From: Cristatella mucedo | Taxonomy: Eukaryota; Bryozoa; Phylactolaemata; Cristatellidae | Direction of reading: 5' to 3' | DNA length: 64,000 nucleotides | NCBI GenBank assembly: GCA_009760855.2 | Contig: WPIO01000004.1 | Coordinates: forward strand, 12,350,501 to 12,414,500 | Shown: piece by piece, positions 10,350-22,140 of the stretch | Layout: the number at the start of each line of letters is the position of its first letter | How positions within the stretch are numbered: the stretch's first letter is position 1 | Notes under the pieces: generated by a model | Told to the model about the DNA's origin: nothing | Seen by the model: only the letters and a program-made list of their open reading frames with translations | Databases searched by the model: none | Made by a program: the position numbers and the translations under genes

Positions 10350-11998
10350 CCGTGCTGCTGAACGAGCTAGCCTTTTACTTTTTTCATGGTAAAGCTGGAG
10401 GTTTTGAAATGCCGTTGACCTACTGGGGTGTCGATGTCGTCGAAGTGAGCTTGTGCATCATCGCGCTAGGTTGCTCACACTTTCTGAACTAGAACGTGAA
10501 CGTGGGCGAGTTCGAAAGCACTGATCTTTGATCTCAGGTCAAGGCTGATTTTCTTTTCAGCTTTCGAGAATTCCGTTTGCTCTCCTATCGTCAAGCCGGC
10601 GGTAGATTTTTTTAAATTGAAGACGTATGAGGACTATGTAATGAATAATTCTCGTAGAAAGCGAGTTGGTCGCGAAGTCGTCCCTACTTGACCCAGCATG
10701 AGAATGTCGGGATTTTTCGCAGTCACGAGCAATTAGACTTCGCCTCAAAGGACGACCGATACCGGCGTCAGACGTGAGCCAAAAGTTCGTCAGTATGCAG
10801 TATACCTACCTTGAGTGCTACTACGGTGCTACTGGCTGAATTGTATAAGGAATTGTAAGCCTTGCAACAGCCAAGCTCCTGGTGCTATGGGACAGAGAAC
10901 ACCTAGACGCAAAGTAAAGCACAGCGGCCGTTTGGCGGCTAGCGTAAGCCTGTTAAAGGATCATTTTCGTATGAAGTACAGACACAGCCTCCCATTCGCA
11001 TCCTCGGAAAACTGCTGATGATCAAAACATTGAATTATCTGTATTTCATAGCCATATTCGTACGAAACTAGCAATTGTTGTCAACGTGCAAGAAACGACA
11101 CGGCCTTCGTGAGCTATGAATGAAAGGCGAGCGAGCCGTTTGCTTACATCGTTCTCCTATTCAGTTGGCTAGTTCTTGCTACAGTCAAAGGTGATGTAAG
11201 TAATGCTCATTGAGATTGGGCCTTTGGGCAACCTTTTGGCTGAATGATATTTACAAAATGTACTGCCGATGACGTTAAATGTAGCCCCGCAGTGTAAACA
11301 TAAGCACAGCTATTAGGTTACGTGCTAATGCAATAGCGGGTATTACGCATAGACATGGCTGGCACGCCAACAAATTGAGTTAGAAAATTACCTGGGAGCG
11401 TGCTAATACTTAATTTTCTTTGGATTGCTGCCATGATTGGCGAGATCCTTTAACCCGCCGTGAGCTCAAAGCTTGCATAGAGGAGTCCAAATAATTAATG
11501 CAGACCAATGCATAGCCACAATTTTTTATGGGGGCTAAACCAAGACTACGGAGAGTGGCGAAAGGTCAAGGATCTCTCTTTGAAATCTACTCGGAAATCT
11601 CTACAGCCTCTAGAACCTTATTAAAAAACCTACCGATATTTTTGGTTTTCTCCCAAGCTGCTGGTAAAACTCTTAAAAAAATTGAGAAAGACTAACTCGG
11701 CAGCAAAAACGCCCCGCCCAAAATTCTCTTTCAGCACACTAAAAAAAAAGAACTATGAACGCCCATTTGCTGAGCCCGAGGCAGTTTACCAAAGGGGCAC
11801 CGCAATGCAGATCTGCATAAACTTATCTAAGAATAGTTCTCTATTTAGCGCTTTAAAATTTTTATCCCCCTAAAAATATCCATCGCCTAATGAAAGCCGG
11901 TACTAAACTTTCGGACTGTAGGTGCGCCGTTCGAGCAAGCTTTTTGGCCCGTCAAAAATGCTTACACCCTCCAGGTAAACCTAATTGAAGTCACGAAG
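10350..11998. other. Intergenic, no recognised gene or repeat
   Basis: AT-rich downstream flank of the STOML1-like gene. No open frame over about 70 codons resembles a known family. Confidence 0.4.
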
Positions 11999-12167
11999 TT
12001 ATACTATATATCGCTAGTCAACCTCTTTAACACTCCAGAGCGCATGAATAGAGATTAAGCTATCCTAATGCGCTAAACAAACTAAATATCATTAATATTA
12101 TTAATTTTTTAACGTAGATGGTGTACCTGATTGAATGTTCCTCCCGCTAGCGAAAGTCACTGCGGGC
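11999..12167 (+). repeat. Repeat C (copy 1), unnamed family with internal hairpin
   Basis: 169 bases are repeated in inverse orientation at 62901-63066. It includes GTCAACCTCTTTAACACTCC, a hairpin (AGCGCATGAATAGAGATTAA ... CTAATGCGCT) like the LINE-A/SINE 1 tails, and then TAACGTAGATGGTGTACCTG. Homology continues past the hairpin, so this is not just a SINE tail. Confidence 0.75.
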
Positions 12168-13590
12168 AAGCTAGCCGACGCTGACCAATAGGAAGATACC
12201 CCGCACAATTTACCTATACAGTTTCGTGTCGCAAATACATTCTTATATTTTAAATTTCAAATTAAAGCATATATAATATAATTGTAACGAAAGTTCTAAA
12301 AAAAATTATTTTCAAATATAAAGATAAGGCGTCTTCGAGTGTGTAAGACCATTTGCTGCAAATCAGAAGTGCACTGAAACAAGACTCGAGAAAAAGGGAA
12401 GTGATTTAGATAAAAAAAAAGAGCTCGAAAGTGAACCGAGTGACAGCTGAAAGTTTAATTACGGTAAGAGTTTAACGTTCTCTCTTTTCATTCTCAAGAT
12501 AGTAGTACCAGGAAAGTTAACTAGGTAATTATTCGTTTTCCAACGACTATTCTGTTTTTATTGGAATGGATTCCGATCAAAAAAGAGCTAAGCGTACCGA
12601 ATGTATGCAAACATATCGCACAGCAACATGGGAGACAAAAAAAGGAGGATGCCAATAATCGTCGCTCTCCAGAAACTTGACTTAATTGGAATTTTTGTCA
12701 AAGGCAGCAACGAAAATAAATCAAAAAAGGAGTTGAACAAGCATCGCGCTGCGGGATGCAATGTCCAAACTTTCAGATAAGAAAATATACTTACAATTTC
12801 CAAGATTTCTTCGTCTCTTTGCTAGTTTTATTTCTTATATACTTAAGCCGGTAAGCCCCATGCAATCGCGGTGACCTCCCGAGGTAAGCTCGTGGGCTTT
12901 CGGGGGACTGGAAGCTCAATAGGTACCTATCAGTCGGCCTCAATGCGGCTGCGCGTTAGAGCATTCGAGGAACGGTGGGGCTAAATATTAATTAGCACCT
13001 TTAGGCGACGGCTTGGACTAGCAACTGTAGGAAATCTCTGCTCAGCAGGGGGGACGATTTAAACGGAAGTTGCCTAGCGACTCGGAGGATTCGCCTTTAT
13101 CAGACCGACTTGGAATAGCGAGCAGCGAAGGAGCGCGCCTCACGTCAAAACCATTTTGGCACCCCTCTAGGTCTAGGTCTAGCGGCTCGTCTCTAGAGAC
13201 GGGCCGGAGAAGTTTCGCGCGACACGAGCTCCGACTGTTCCCCCTGTGCGCTTGGCTTCTCCTTCTCGCCAGGCCCGCCGCTTCGCTTGAGCAGCATTAG
13301 AGCTGGGAGAAATGTCTGGTACCCTGCATTCAGCCAAAGAACGCTTAAAAAAAAAATCGGGGCCGGCCAGCTTACTCCAGTGCTCGACGGCCCAACGGGT
13401 TTATGCGCTTGTGACATCGCGTCACCAGACTACTACGATTCCAACTAGACAGGGTCTGCGGCCCTGCGTGCACTGAATTGTCAGCAAAACCGGTGCAAAG
13501 CTGAGCAGCTCGCCTGAGGTCACTTTCGTCAACGGCCCTAATCGCAGCACACTCTCACGCTAAGCTTCACTGGGACGCTATCGAGTATTG
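12168..13590. other. Intergenic, no recognised element
   Basis: An AT-rich first half is followed by a GC-richer block at 12990-13560 with an Arg/Ser-rich open frame at 13070-13300. That frame could be remnant retroelement coding sequence but has no diagnostic motif. Confidence 0.35.
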
Positions 13591-15001
13591 AGTCGACTTT
13601 GATACAATCGATCACCAAGTCCTTCTTGAGCGCCTCTCATCTCGCTTGGACATCGCTGGCACTGCTCTGCGATGGTTCAGGTCCTATCTCATTGGGAGAC
13701 TCCAGAATATTGATGTGAATAGACAAAGATCATCCGAGGTACCTCTGAAATAGGGGGTGCCTCAGGGCTCCGTGCTTGGTCTTGTTCTTTTCTCGTTTTA
13801 TACATTCCTCAGCAAATGTAAAGCGCCTAGAAAGAGATTAAGTTCGCTGAGGGCGCTTTATCAAGTGCATTATTAATATTATTATTATTATTATTATTGA
13901 CGAGGTGATTGCCAAGCACAACCTAAGCTTCCACTTCTATGCAGACGACAGTCAATTTTACCTTTGCTTCGATCTCTCCCAGCCCTCGAGCACGTCGAAT
14001 TCTCTCAACTCCCGTGCTGCATGTACTAAGGACATCCGTACATGGATGGCAACAAATTTTCTCAAATTGAATGATGATACAAGTAACTTACTAGTTATGG
14101 GCAAACCAAATGTGATTAAAAAATTGGAAAGACCGACACTCAAAATCAGCTCTGCCAGCACACTCCTGTTAAATCTGCACGAAATCTAGGTGTCATGTTC
14201 CAAAGTGACCTTTCGTTAGACGACTACATCAGCTCCAGAATCAAGTCTGCTTACTTCCAGCTCTAACATTGCTAAAATTCGGGCTTGTTTATGCAGGGAG
14301 ACCACATCTAAGTTGATCCATGCATTTGTGACATCCCGTCTTAACTTCTGTAACTCAATGCTTGCTATTCTACCAAAAGCAGGCATGTGCAACCAGGTGC
14401 TTGCAGCTGATGCAAAACTTTGCTCTAAGGCTTGTCTGTCGTGAGCGTCGCAGTTGCCACATCACACCACTTCTCGCCGACCTGCACTGGCTACCAGTCA
14501 AGCAAAGAATCGACTTCAAGGTTGTGTCGCTCACTTTTAGGTTCCTTCATTCTTTGGCTCCAGCCTACCTATAAGATCTGCTGCCCCACAAGGCTAAGCA
14601 TAGTACTGAAACGTAATACAAACCTCGAACATTTAGAGACCGTGCATTTCGTTCGTATGCTCCCAAAGCCTGGAACTCACTTACGACCCATCCTCTGACT
14701 TGACCACATTAAAAGAGAAATTAAAAACGCACCTATTTATGACAGCATTTAGTGGGTCCCAGTGGTTCGTCCTTTATGTGCTTATGCATGCTAACCATGT
14801 TGCATGCTGCCACTAACCACACTTGCATGCTGACCCTGTGCATGTCACCCCTAACCATGTTATTCATGTTGTTTATCAAGCATGATACCACTCACCACAC
14901 GATCGTGTTTCCTTTGACGAAAATGTAAAGCGCCTATACAAAGATTGATTTCTCAGAGCGCGTTTTATCAAGTGTATTATTGTTATTATTGTTATTATTA
15001 T
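13591..15001 (+). mobile_element. LINE-A copy, RT domain to 3' tail, with a nested LINE-A tail
   Basis: It starts at RT motif A (FDTIDHQVLLERL) and runs through GS.LGLVLF and the YADD box (FHFYADDSQFYLCF) to LHWLPVKQRIDFKV, a 3' UTR, the hairpin and (ATT)n. It is dead: there is an in-frame TAG before the PQGS box and further frameshifts. A second LINE-A tail (13811-13898) sits between the PQGS and YADD boxes. Confidence 0.9.
13811..13898 (+). mobile_element. Very short LINE-A 3' tail nested inside a LINE-A RT domain
   Basis: The 88 bases begin at AGCAAATGTAAAGCGCCTAG and run through the hairpin to (ATT)n, in the same orientation as the host copy. Intact copies (63230-63250) read straight across this point (CTCTTGCTGATGTGATTG). 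The exact target site is ambiguous by a few bases. Confidence 0.8.
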
Positions 15002-15059
15002 CACGACCATCTCTTTAGCTTATAGGTTGCGTAATTTGCTTGCAGCACTCTTTCTAAAC

Positions 15060-15352
15060 TGCATCTCTGTTCCTCCATAGTGCTCTCACACTATTCTCTA
15101 GCTGCCGTTTATGGCTTATCTTTTTCAGCGATCCTGAGCTGCTACTTTTATGCTACTCACTACCTCAACTGCTCTCCCGACTCTGCTATGCTTCCCACTT
15201 TCTCTTTGTTGCGTGAGACGAAGTCTGTTGGCTACCGAGTGCGTACCGAAAGCCGCTTAGGCTGCGAGTACGCTTTACAAAACCCTGCTGCATAACGCCA
15301 ACATAGTCTTTGTGGCTTTGTGGAGTTACAGACGGAGATACATTACATTACA
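15060..15352 (+). mobile_element. LINE-B 3' end
   Basis: It encodes the family C-terminus (YFYATHYLNCSPDSAMLPTF, SLLRETKSVGYRVRTESRLG), then TGTGGAGTTACAGACGGAGA and a (TTACA)n-type tail. It matches minus-strand copies at 21384 and 39660. Confidence 0.85.
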
Positions 15353-15588
15353 TTAGAGTGCTTTTTCTTCAGTCATCTCGCCATTTCTCGTACAAAATGT
15401 TAAAATCTTTTGGCTGCCAGCCCTCAGTACGTATTTGCATAAATTCTGTAAATCGCTTCCGGCGTCTGTCATCGCCTGCAACGACTTTGCAGCATTGAAG
15501 TCGCAGAAAAAGACAAGCCCATTTTGCTTAGCTTTACCTGCACCCCAGTGAACTTGCCTTTTTCATGTGCGCTTACGTATGAATGAGT

Positions 15589-15745
15589 AATACAATAAAA
15601 ATGTAATGCATTTCTATAGGACCCTAAGTGAACTTGATCTCTGTTCATGCGCTATACATAAGCCGTAGGGTTCTAGCCAACGGTCTTGGTCGATAAATGC
15701 CATCACTTTACTCCTGCACAAAGCTAAGGCAGTGGGTCAGCCCAT
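15589..15745 (-). mobile_element. SINE family 1, diverged copy
   Basis: On the minus strand a degraded tRNA-like head is followed by the hairpin (GCGCATGAACAGAGATCAAG ... CTTAGGGTCCTATAGAAATG) and an A/T-rich tail with ATTACATTTTTATTG. It matches the layout of 29467-29625. Confidence 0.6.
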
Positions 15746-16098
15746 GTAGCTAGCCAGGTTTTCTTCTCCGGTTGGTGTCCCTGATTTCTTCTTCTGTGCT
15801 TCTGCATGCTGACCTGCCCGTGATGCTAATGAGCTTTTTTGCTGCTTGCCTAAGCACGTTGCCGTGTGTGACAATTATCTTTGGCTACTGCTTCTGTTGT
15901 AGGGAGATGCAAATCCCACGCAGAGGTTTAGCCCTTTTAGGACGCTTTACAAACGACAACTTTTTGCTGTAATTATTATTATTACTAGTATTCTCTCTTA
16001 TGTGTGCCAAAGAAGCACGGATGAGATGGGCTTTTAAGCACGTCCAAACAAATTGGTTATACCTCATCGTTTGCACAATGTACCGATAGCTCTAAGAT

Positions 16099-17736
16099 AA
16101 TAATAATAATAATAATAATATTGCACTTGATAAAGCACCCTCAGAGAATTTAATCTCTTTCTAGGCGCTTTACATTTGCTGCAAAGTGATACGCAATAGA
16201 ATAGTAAGTAAAATCATGCTTGAAAAACAAACAAAATGAATAACATGGTTAGGGGTTACATGCACTGGGTCAGCATGCAAATGTGGTTAGTGGCAGCATG
16301 AACAGTGTCAGCACGCATAAGCACATCGAGGACGAATCACAAGGACCCACTAAATGCTGTCCTAAATAGGTATGTTTTTAAGTTTCTTTTAAATGTGGTC
16401 AGGTCAGGGGATGTTCTGATGCAGGTCGGGAGGGAGTTCCAGGCTGTGGGAGCATACGAGCTAAATGCACGGTCTCCAAAGGATTTAAGGTTTGTACGAG
16501 GTATTTCTAGACTGTTGGATTCCGAAAAGCGAGTGGTACGATGCTTTGCCTGATGGGGTAGTATATCTGAAAGATAGGCTGGAGCCATAGAATGAAGAGA
16601 CCTAAAAGTGAGCGACAAAACCTTGAAGTCAATCCGTTGCTTGACTGGTAACCAGTGCAGGTCGGCGAGAAGTGGAGTAATGTGGCAACTGCGACGCTCA
16701 CGACAGACAAGCCTAGCTGCAGAGTTTTGCACCAGCTGCAATCGCCTGATCGCACATGCTGGTTGGCCAGTAAGCAGTGAGTTGCAGAAGTCGAGACGAG
16801 ATGTCACGAATGCATGGACCAACTTGGACGTGGTATCCTTATCTAAACAAGCCCTAATTTTAGCAATGTTATGAAGCTGAAAATAGGCTGATTTGACTGT
16901 GGAGCTGATGTGGTCGTCTAACGAGAGGTCGCTTTGGAATATGACACCTAGATTTCGAGCTGATACAACTGAAGATATGCTGGCAGAGCCAATTTTGAAA
17001 GTCGGCCTTTCCAATTTCTGAATAACACTAGGTTTGCCCATAACTAGTAAGTTAGTTTTATCATCGTTTAGTTTTAGAAAATTTGCTGCCATCCATGATC
17101 GGATGTCATCAATGCATGCAGCAAGTGAGTTGAGAGAATTTGAGGTGCTCGAAGGCTGGGAGGGATCAAAGCAAAGGTACAACTGAGTGTCATCCGCATA
17201 GAAGTGAAAGCCTAGATTGTGCTTGGCAATCACATCAGCGAGAGGGAGAGTATAAACGGTGAAAAGGAGGACCGGACCTAGCACAGAGCCCTGAGGTACT
17301 CCATATTTTAGAGGTACTTCAGATGATCTTTGTCCATTCACGTCAACACTCTGGAGTCTCCCACTGAGATAGGACCTGAACCACTGCAGAGCAGTGCCAG
17401 TGATGCCCAGGCGAGATTAGAGGCGCTCTAGAAGTACTTTGTGATCGATGGTATCAAAAGCTGCCGAAAGATCGAGCAAAACAAGAAGAGACACTCTGCC
17501 CATGTCTGCATTCCTAAGTAGGTCGTTGTATACCCGAAGCAATGCTGACTCTGTGGAGTGATTAACTCTAAAGCCAGACTGGAACTTACTAGCAAGGTGT
17601 GAGGTTTCGATATACGAGTTCAGCTGGTCCGCCACGACCCGTTCCAGTGTCTTTGATAGGAATGGTAGAAGGGAGACTGGGCGGTAGTTGCTTAAGTTCT
17701 CTTGGTCTAGTGTAGGAATTTAGGTATGGCTATGCC
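16099..17736 (-). mobile_element. LINE-A, best-preserved RT region in the window
   Basis: On the minus strand the frame 17341-16337 is open for 334 codons: [56 protein letters not shown] and LHWLPVKQRIDFKVLSLT, ending TAFSGSL. Upstream, 17635-17417 encodes QSGFRVNHSTESALL and DLSAAFDTIDHKVLLERL, separated by one TAG. These are RT motifs 1, 2, A, B, C and D. The 3' UTR, hairpin and (ATT)n follow. The endonuclease is missing, and the 5' end fades at about 17736. It is not active as it stands. Confidence 0.95.
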
Positions 17737-18004
17737 ACCATTTTGATGGGTGGGCAGCTGGTATTTTATACACCCCTGTGCAATGTAGTCTCGCACTATC
17801 TCTTTGATTACTGCTCACCGTTTAACGGCTGCATTTCTGAGGCTAGCCATCGGGCTCGGTCTCAGTCTAGTATCATGAATTTCCGATTGCGTCGGCTGGC
17901 TAAACAATTTTCCCAGCTCCCTGGTTCTGTCTAGGCTGGAGTGCAGTCATTCAGTTTTCGCTGTGCAGACCGCTAAAAATCCATTAAGTATCTTCGGCTG
18001 GCAG

Positions 18005-18178
18005 TAAATATTGCTCAGCTGGTTAGATGATTGCTTTTCACGACCTCGGCCTCGAGGTCGTGGGTTCGAATCCTGTGGTGGGCTATCTTTTATCGCCACT
18101 GCAAGAAGTGGTGATAGCCGTACAGATTCTTCTGTTGCTATACAAAAAGAGGCTGTTAAATCAGCTAGCATTGCGCCA
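18005..18178 (+). mobile_element. SINE family 2
   Basis: It contains CAGCTGGTTAGATGATTGCT, the B-box GTGGGTTCGAATCCTGTGG, GCAAGAAGTGGTGATAGCC and AGGCTGTTAAATCAGCTAGC. It is one of the better preserved copies. Confidence 0.8.
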
Positions 18179-18204
18179 AGGCTATTTAGCACCCAGGCAC
18201 AATC

Positions 18205-18755
18205 AGGCACGTGTCTCCTTTGCTAAAGGAGCTGTAATGGCTCCCAGAAGATTAATGGATACAGAGCCAAATTCTTTATCTGACCCATAAGGGCTTCAGT
18301 CGCTGCGCTCCTCCATACCCTCATGGAACTGTTGCACAAGTTCCAGCCTCCTCCTGCCCTCAGGTCCTCTATGAGAAATCAATTACCGGTTCCATTCCTC
18401 CGATTACAGACCACCGGCGACAGAAGTTGGTGCTCTTCAGATCCTAGACTGTGGAACTCACTACCACAATTCTAATGCAACGGCATCAACTCTCCTGCTG
18501 CTGTTATGGCACATCGTTGAAGCCGCCCTAAGCTACTTCTTCCATGCTACCCACTTCCTGTACTTCCCTCATGACTCAGCTGTGTCTCACACTTTTTCTT
18601 TGTTGCATGAGGTGAAGTCTGTTGGCTACCGTATGCCTACCGAAAGCCTCTTGGGCTTTTAGTTCGCCATCGAAAGCTCTCCAGCGCTGGCTGCACCCAC
18701 TTGGTCCTCGTGGCTTTGTGGATATCCAGGCGGAGATACGTTACAATAGGCACTA
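18205..18755 (+). mobile_element. LINE-B, diverged and internally deleted copy
   Basis: It contains CACGTGTCTCCTTTGCTAAA, GTGGAACTCACTACCACAAT, TTTCTTTGTTGCATGAGGTG and GTGGATATCCAGGCGGAGAT, in the same order as other LINE-B copies. The frame is broken repeatedly. Confidence 0.75.
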
Positions 18756-19229
18756 GACTGCCAATCGAACACCGCCATCCTAATTGCACAAGTTCATTAG
18801 CGAATATCGATGAATCTCTGCTCATCACAAAGTGGATACGCAACAGGCTTACTGATCACGGCTTCTTGCTGTGGCTGTGTGGGATTGCAGTGTTCGATAT
18901 CTGCAGGAATATGGAGGACCTTGCTTTTTGTGTGAAGGTATGCTGAAAGCAATGAAAGGGTGAATTCGGATGCTCATTACTTGACAGTCTCTTTTCCAGA
19001 AAGCGTTTGCACTAGAGTTGAGTAGAGTCTTTGACACTACCAAACTATTTAGCACAATCTTCGACCACTGGAATATTTTCTGTCAATATCAAAGTTTGCT
19101 ATATATGGGAATCTGGCTTGATGGGTGGTTTACGAACCACCTAGCACCGACTTCAAAATTGCTATAATAAAGGCTGCTGAACGTGGAAATTCTACAGTTA
19201 AAGTCGTCAGTTTGTTTTTCATTGACTGC
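18756..19229. other. Intergenic, no recognised element
   Basis: No long open frame matches a known family and no repeat ends are seen. Confidence 0.35.
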
Positions 19230-19315
19230 CTACAATATTGCAATACCGAGGATTAACCTTGAACGGTGGTGATAGCAACTAATGCTCTTCTACCACCAAA
19301 TAAATGAGGCCGAGA
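19230..19315 (+). mobile_element. SINE family 2, 3' half
   Basis: It contains AACGGTGGTGATAGCAACTA, GCTCTTCTACCACC and AAATGAGGCCGAGAATAC. The tRNA-like head is missing. Confidence 0.55.
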
Positions 19316-19414
19316 ATACACCGACCTTTACTTTTTACTTGATGAAATGCCCGTGACTTTCACATGCGAATAGTTAAAGAGACTTTACCTAAGTCAGTAT
19401 ACACCTGAACTACA

Positions 19415-21310
19415 GCCTAGCTGCAGGTTTTTGCATCAACTGTAAGCGAATGATTGCACAAGCCGGTAGACCAGCAAGCAGTGAATTACAGAAGTCGAGA
19501 CAAGAAGTCACAAATGTATGGACCAATTAAGATGTAGTATCCTTGCTAAGCAAGCCCGAATTTGAGCAATAATATGTAGCTAAAAGTAGGCAGACTTGAC
19601 TGTGGAGCTGATGTGGTCGTCTAATGAAAGGTCGCTTTGAAATAGGACGCAAAGGTTTCGTGCAGATTCAACAGGAAATACGCTGGCAGAACCGGTTGTG
19701 AGCATTAACCTTTCCGATTACTGAATCACACTTAGTTTGCCCATAACTAGTAAGTTGGTTTTGCTGTCATTCAATTTAAGAAAGTTTGCTGCTATCCATG
19801 TGTAAATGTCGTCAATGCATGCAGCTAAGGAGCTGAGAGAATTCGACGTGCTGCAGGGCTGGGAGGGATCAAAAGGAAAAAAACAGCTGAGTGTCATCTG
19901 CATAGAAGTGAAAGCCTAGATTGTGCTTGGTAATTACATCGGCAAGAGGGTAAGAATAAACCGTGAAAAGAATCGCACAAGGCACAGAGCCCTGAGGTAA
20001 CCCATATTTCAGAGGTTTCTCGGATGATCGTTTTCTGTTCACATCAATACTCTGGAGTCTCCCACTGAGATAGGACTTGAACCATTGCAGTGCAGTACCA
20101 GTGATGCCCAGGCGAGAAGAAGGGTGCTCAAGAAGGACTTGTTGATCGATAGTATCAGCAGCTGCAGAAAAATCAAGCAAAACAAACAACAGACTCTACC
20201 AGAGTTTGCATTCCTAAGAAGGTCGTTATACACCTAAAGCAATGCTGACTCTGTAGAGAGTTATTAGCTCAAAAACCAGACTGGAACTTCCTAGCCCGGT
20301 GCAAAGATTCAGCGTATGATTTCAGCTGGTCTGCCACGATTCGTTCTAATGTCTTTGATGGGAACGGTAGAAGGGAGACTCGGCAGAAGTTGCTAAAGTT
20401 CTCTAGGTTTAGTGTTGCTTTCTTGAGTAGTGGCGTGGCTATAATCTTTTTGAAAGGTGCTGGAAAATGAGGCTAATGGCATATTTATAATGTTAGTTAT
20501 GCATGGCAGCAGCAGGTCCATGCATCTAAGAAGTAGGATTTGGAATAGAGTCTAGAGGACTAGTTGTCTTCTTTGATTGGGATATGAACTTCAGGACGAG
20601 GTCATTTGTGGCTTGCTTGAATGTAGACATTGAGATGCTGAACGGAATTGAGGGACAGGATTCCAGAGGGTATGCTGTCACCGTAGGGATAGGCTCCCTG
20701 ATCTTGTCTATCTTGTTGACAAAGAAGCTAGCGAAACGATCATCTAGATCATCACAAGGATCATTAGGTAAGAAGCTAGCCTCGGAGTAATTAGGGAGAT
20801 GGTTGATCATAGACATCGGGATCTTTGGATAATGCATCTGTCATTCAGCATTTTTTTTATAGAAGATAGACCCGGCCTTTGCTGGGATTGTCTGGAACGA
20901 TCTGAAGTAGTCCTCGTTTGCCTGACGATGGACAGTCGGACTTGATCTTGTAAAAGCTTTTTCAAGCTTGAGCTTAGTTGACCTAGCTGTCCACGGTATA
21001 CCATAGGCCGTCTGGGTGCAAGTGCAAGTGCAACGAACAGGGTGCTTAGCCAGAGGTGCAAACTCGTTAAGCATGTCTGCTAGTGTCGTGTTGTAGCATT
21101 CTACTAATGATGAAAGGTCGGAAGGGGGATGGAGCAGCAGGGACGAAAAAGATCTCGCACGAACAGCATCGACTTCAAGGGTCTTGAGGTTTCGCGATTT
21201 ACAGGTGACTTTGGATGCAGACGAGGGCACACACTGTAGACCAAATGAGATCTGCATGTGGTCAGATAAGTAGAATTTGGTAATAATAGAGTGATTCACT
21301 GCTTGAGGTT
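19415..21310 (-). mobile_element. LINE-A, longest copy (endonuclease end, linker and RT), 3' end missing
   Basis: On the minus strand, 21299-20841 holds the end of the APE endonuclease (TKFYLSDHMQISFG) and a linker (LVECYNTTLADMLNEFAPL). Then come FISQSKKTTSPLDSIPNP (RT motif 0/1) and LDFSAAADTIDQQVLLEH (a damaged motif A). GLPQGSVPCAILFTVYSYPL follows, with [14 protein letters not shown] and NFLKLNDSKTNLLVMGK. The catalytic FD of motif A reads AD, and several frames are broken. It stops at 19415, before the 3' UTR. Confidence 0.9.
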
Positions 21311-21383
21311 GAACGAGTGGAAGACGGCTGAAGACAATGCTTGAAATACTGAACCTTCACCCTTTGGCCCTACGCTTGCCACG

Positions 21384-22140
21384 AGTAATGTAATGTAATG
21401 TATCTCTGTCTGTAACTCCACAAAGCCATGCAGACTATGTGGATGTTACACTGCAGAGTTTTGTATAGCGTACTCACAGCCTAAGCGACTTTTGGTACGA
21501 ATTCGGTAGCCAACAGACTTCGTCTCACGCAACAAAGAGAAAGTGGGAAGCATAGCTGAGTTAGGAGAGCAGTTGAGGTAGTGAGTAGCATGGAAGTAGC
21601 AGCTCAGGACCGCTGAAAAGGATGAGCCATATTTAGCAGCAGGAGAGTAGTTGTCGTTTCGTAAGAATTGTGGAAGCAAATTCCACAGCCTAGGACCTGC
21701 AGAGCTAAAGCTTTTATTGCCGACGGTCTTTAAGCTGAGGAATGGAACGGCTAATTTATTGTCCATACAGTACCTGAGGGCGTGACGAGGCTGAGACTGG
21801 TGCAGCAGTTCAGCTAGGTACGAAGGAGCCAAGCCGTGGCGGGCCTTGTGAGTCAGTGTAAGAACTTTTTTTCTGTATCCGTTGATCAACCGGCAGCCAT
21901 CCTAGCTCTTTTAGCAAAGGAGACACGTGCTCAAACTTCTGGGACTTGAAGACTAGCCTTGCAGACATATTCATAGCCAGCTGCAGTGGCCTAGTAGCTT
22001 TCTTTGGTAGCCCAGCCAAAAGGGAATTACAATAATCAAGCTGAGACAGAACTAAAGAGCTAGTTAAATTTTTACAAGCCACTGTGGAAGACAGCCCCTA
22101 ATCTTGGATAGGGATCGGACGTGGTGGCTAGCTGTAGGCT
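21384..22140 (-). mobile_element. LINE-B copy
   Basis: On the minus strand it encodes LVLSQLDYCNSLLAGLPKKA, ARLVFKSQKFEHVSPLLKEL, SYLAELLHQSQPRHALRYC, SFSSAGPRLWNLLPQFL and SLLRETKSVGYRIRTKSR. It then has a 3' UTR ending ACATTACATTACATTAC. The frame breaks near 21880. It is distinct from LINE-A by its C-terminus and 3' tail. Confidence 0.85.

Noticed and set aside
16337-17341. 334-codon RT frame as a candidate active gene
   Set aside because: It lacks the endonuclease, is cut off from motif A by a TAG and is 5'-truncated. It is a dead LINE copy.
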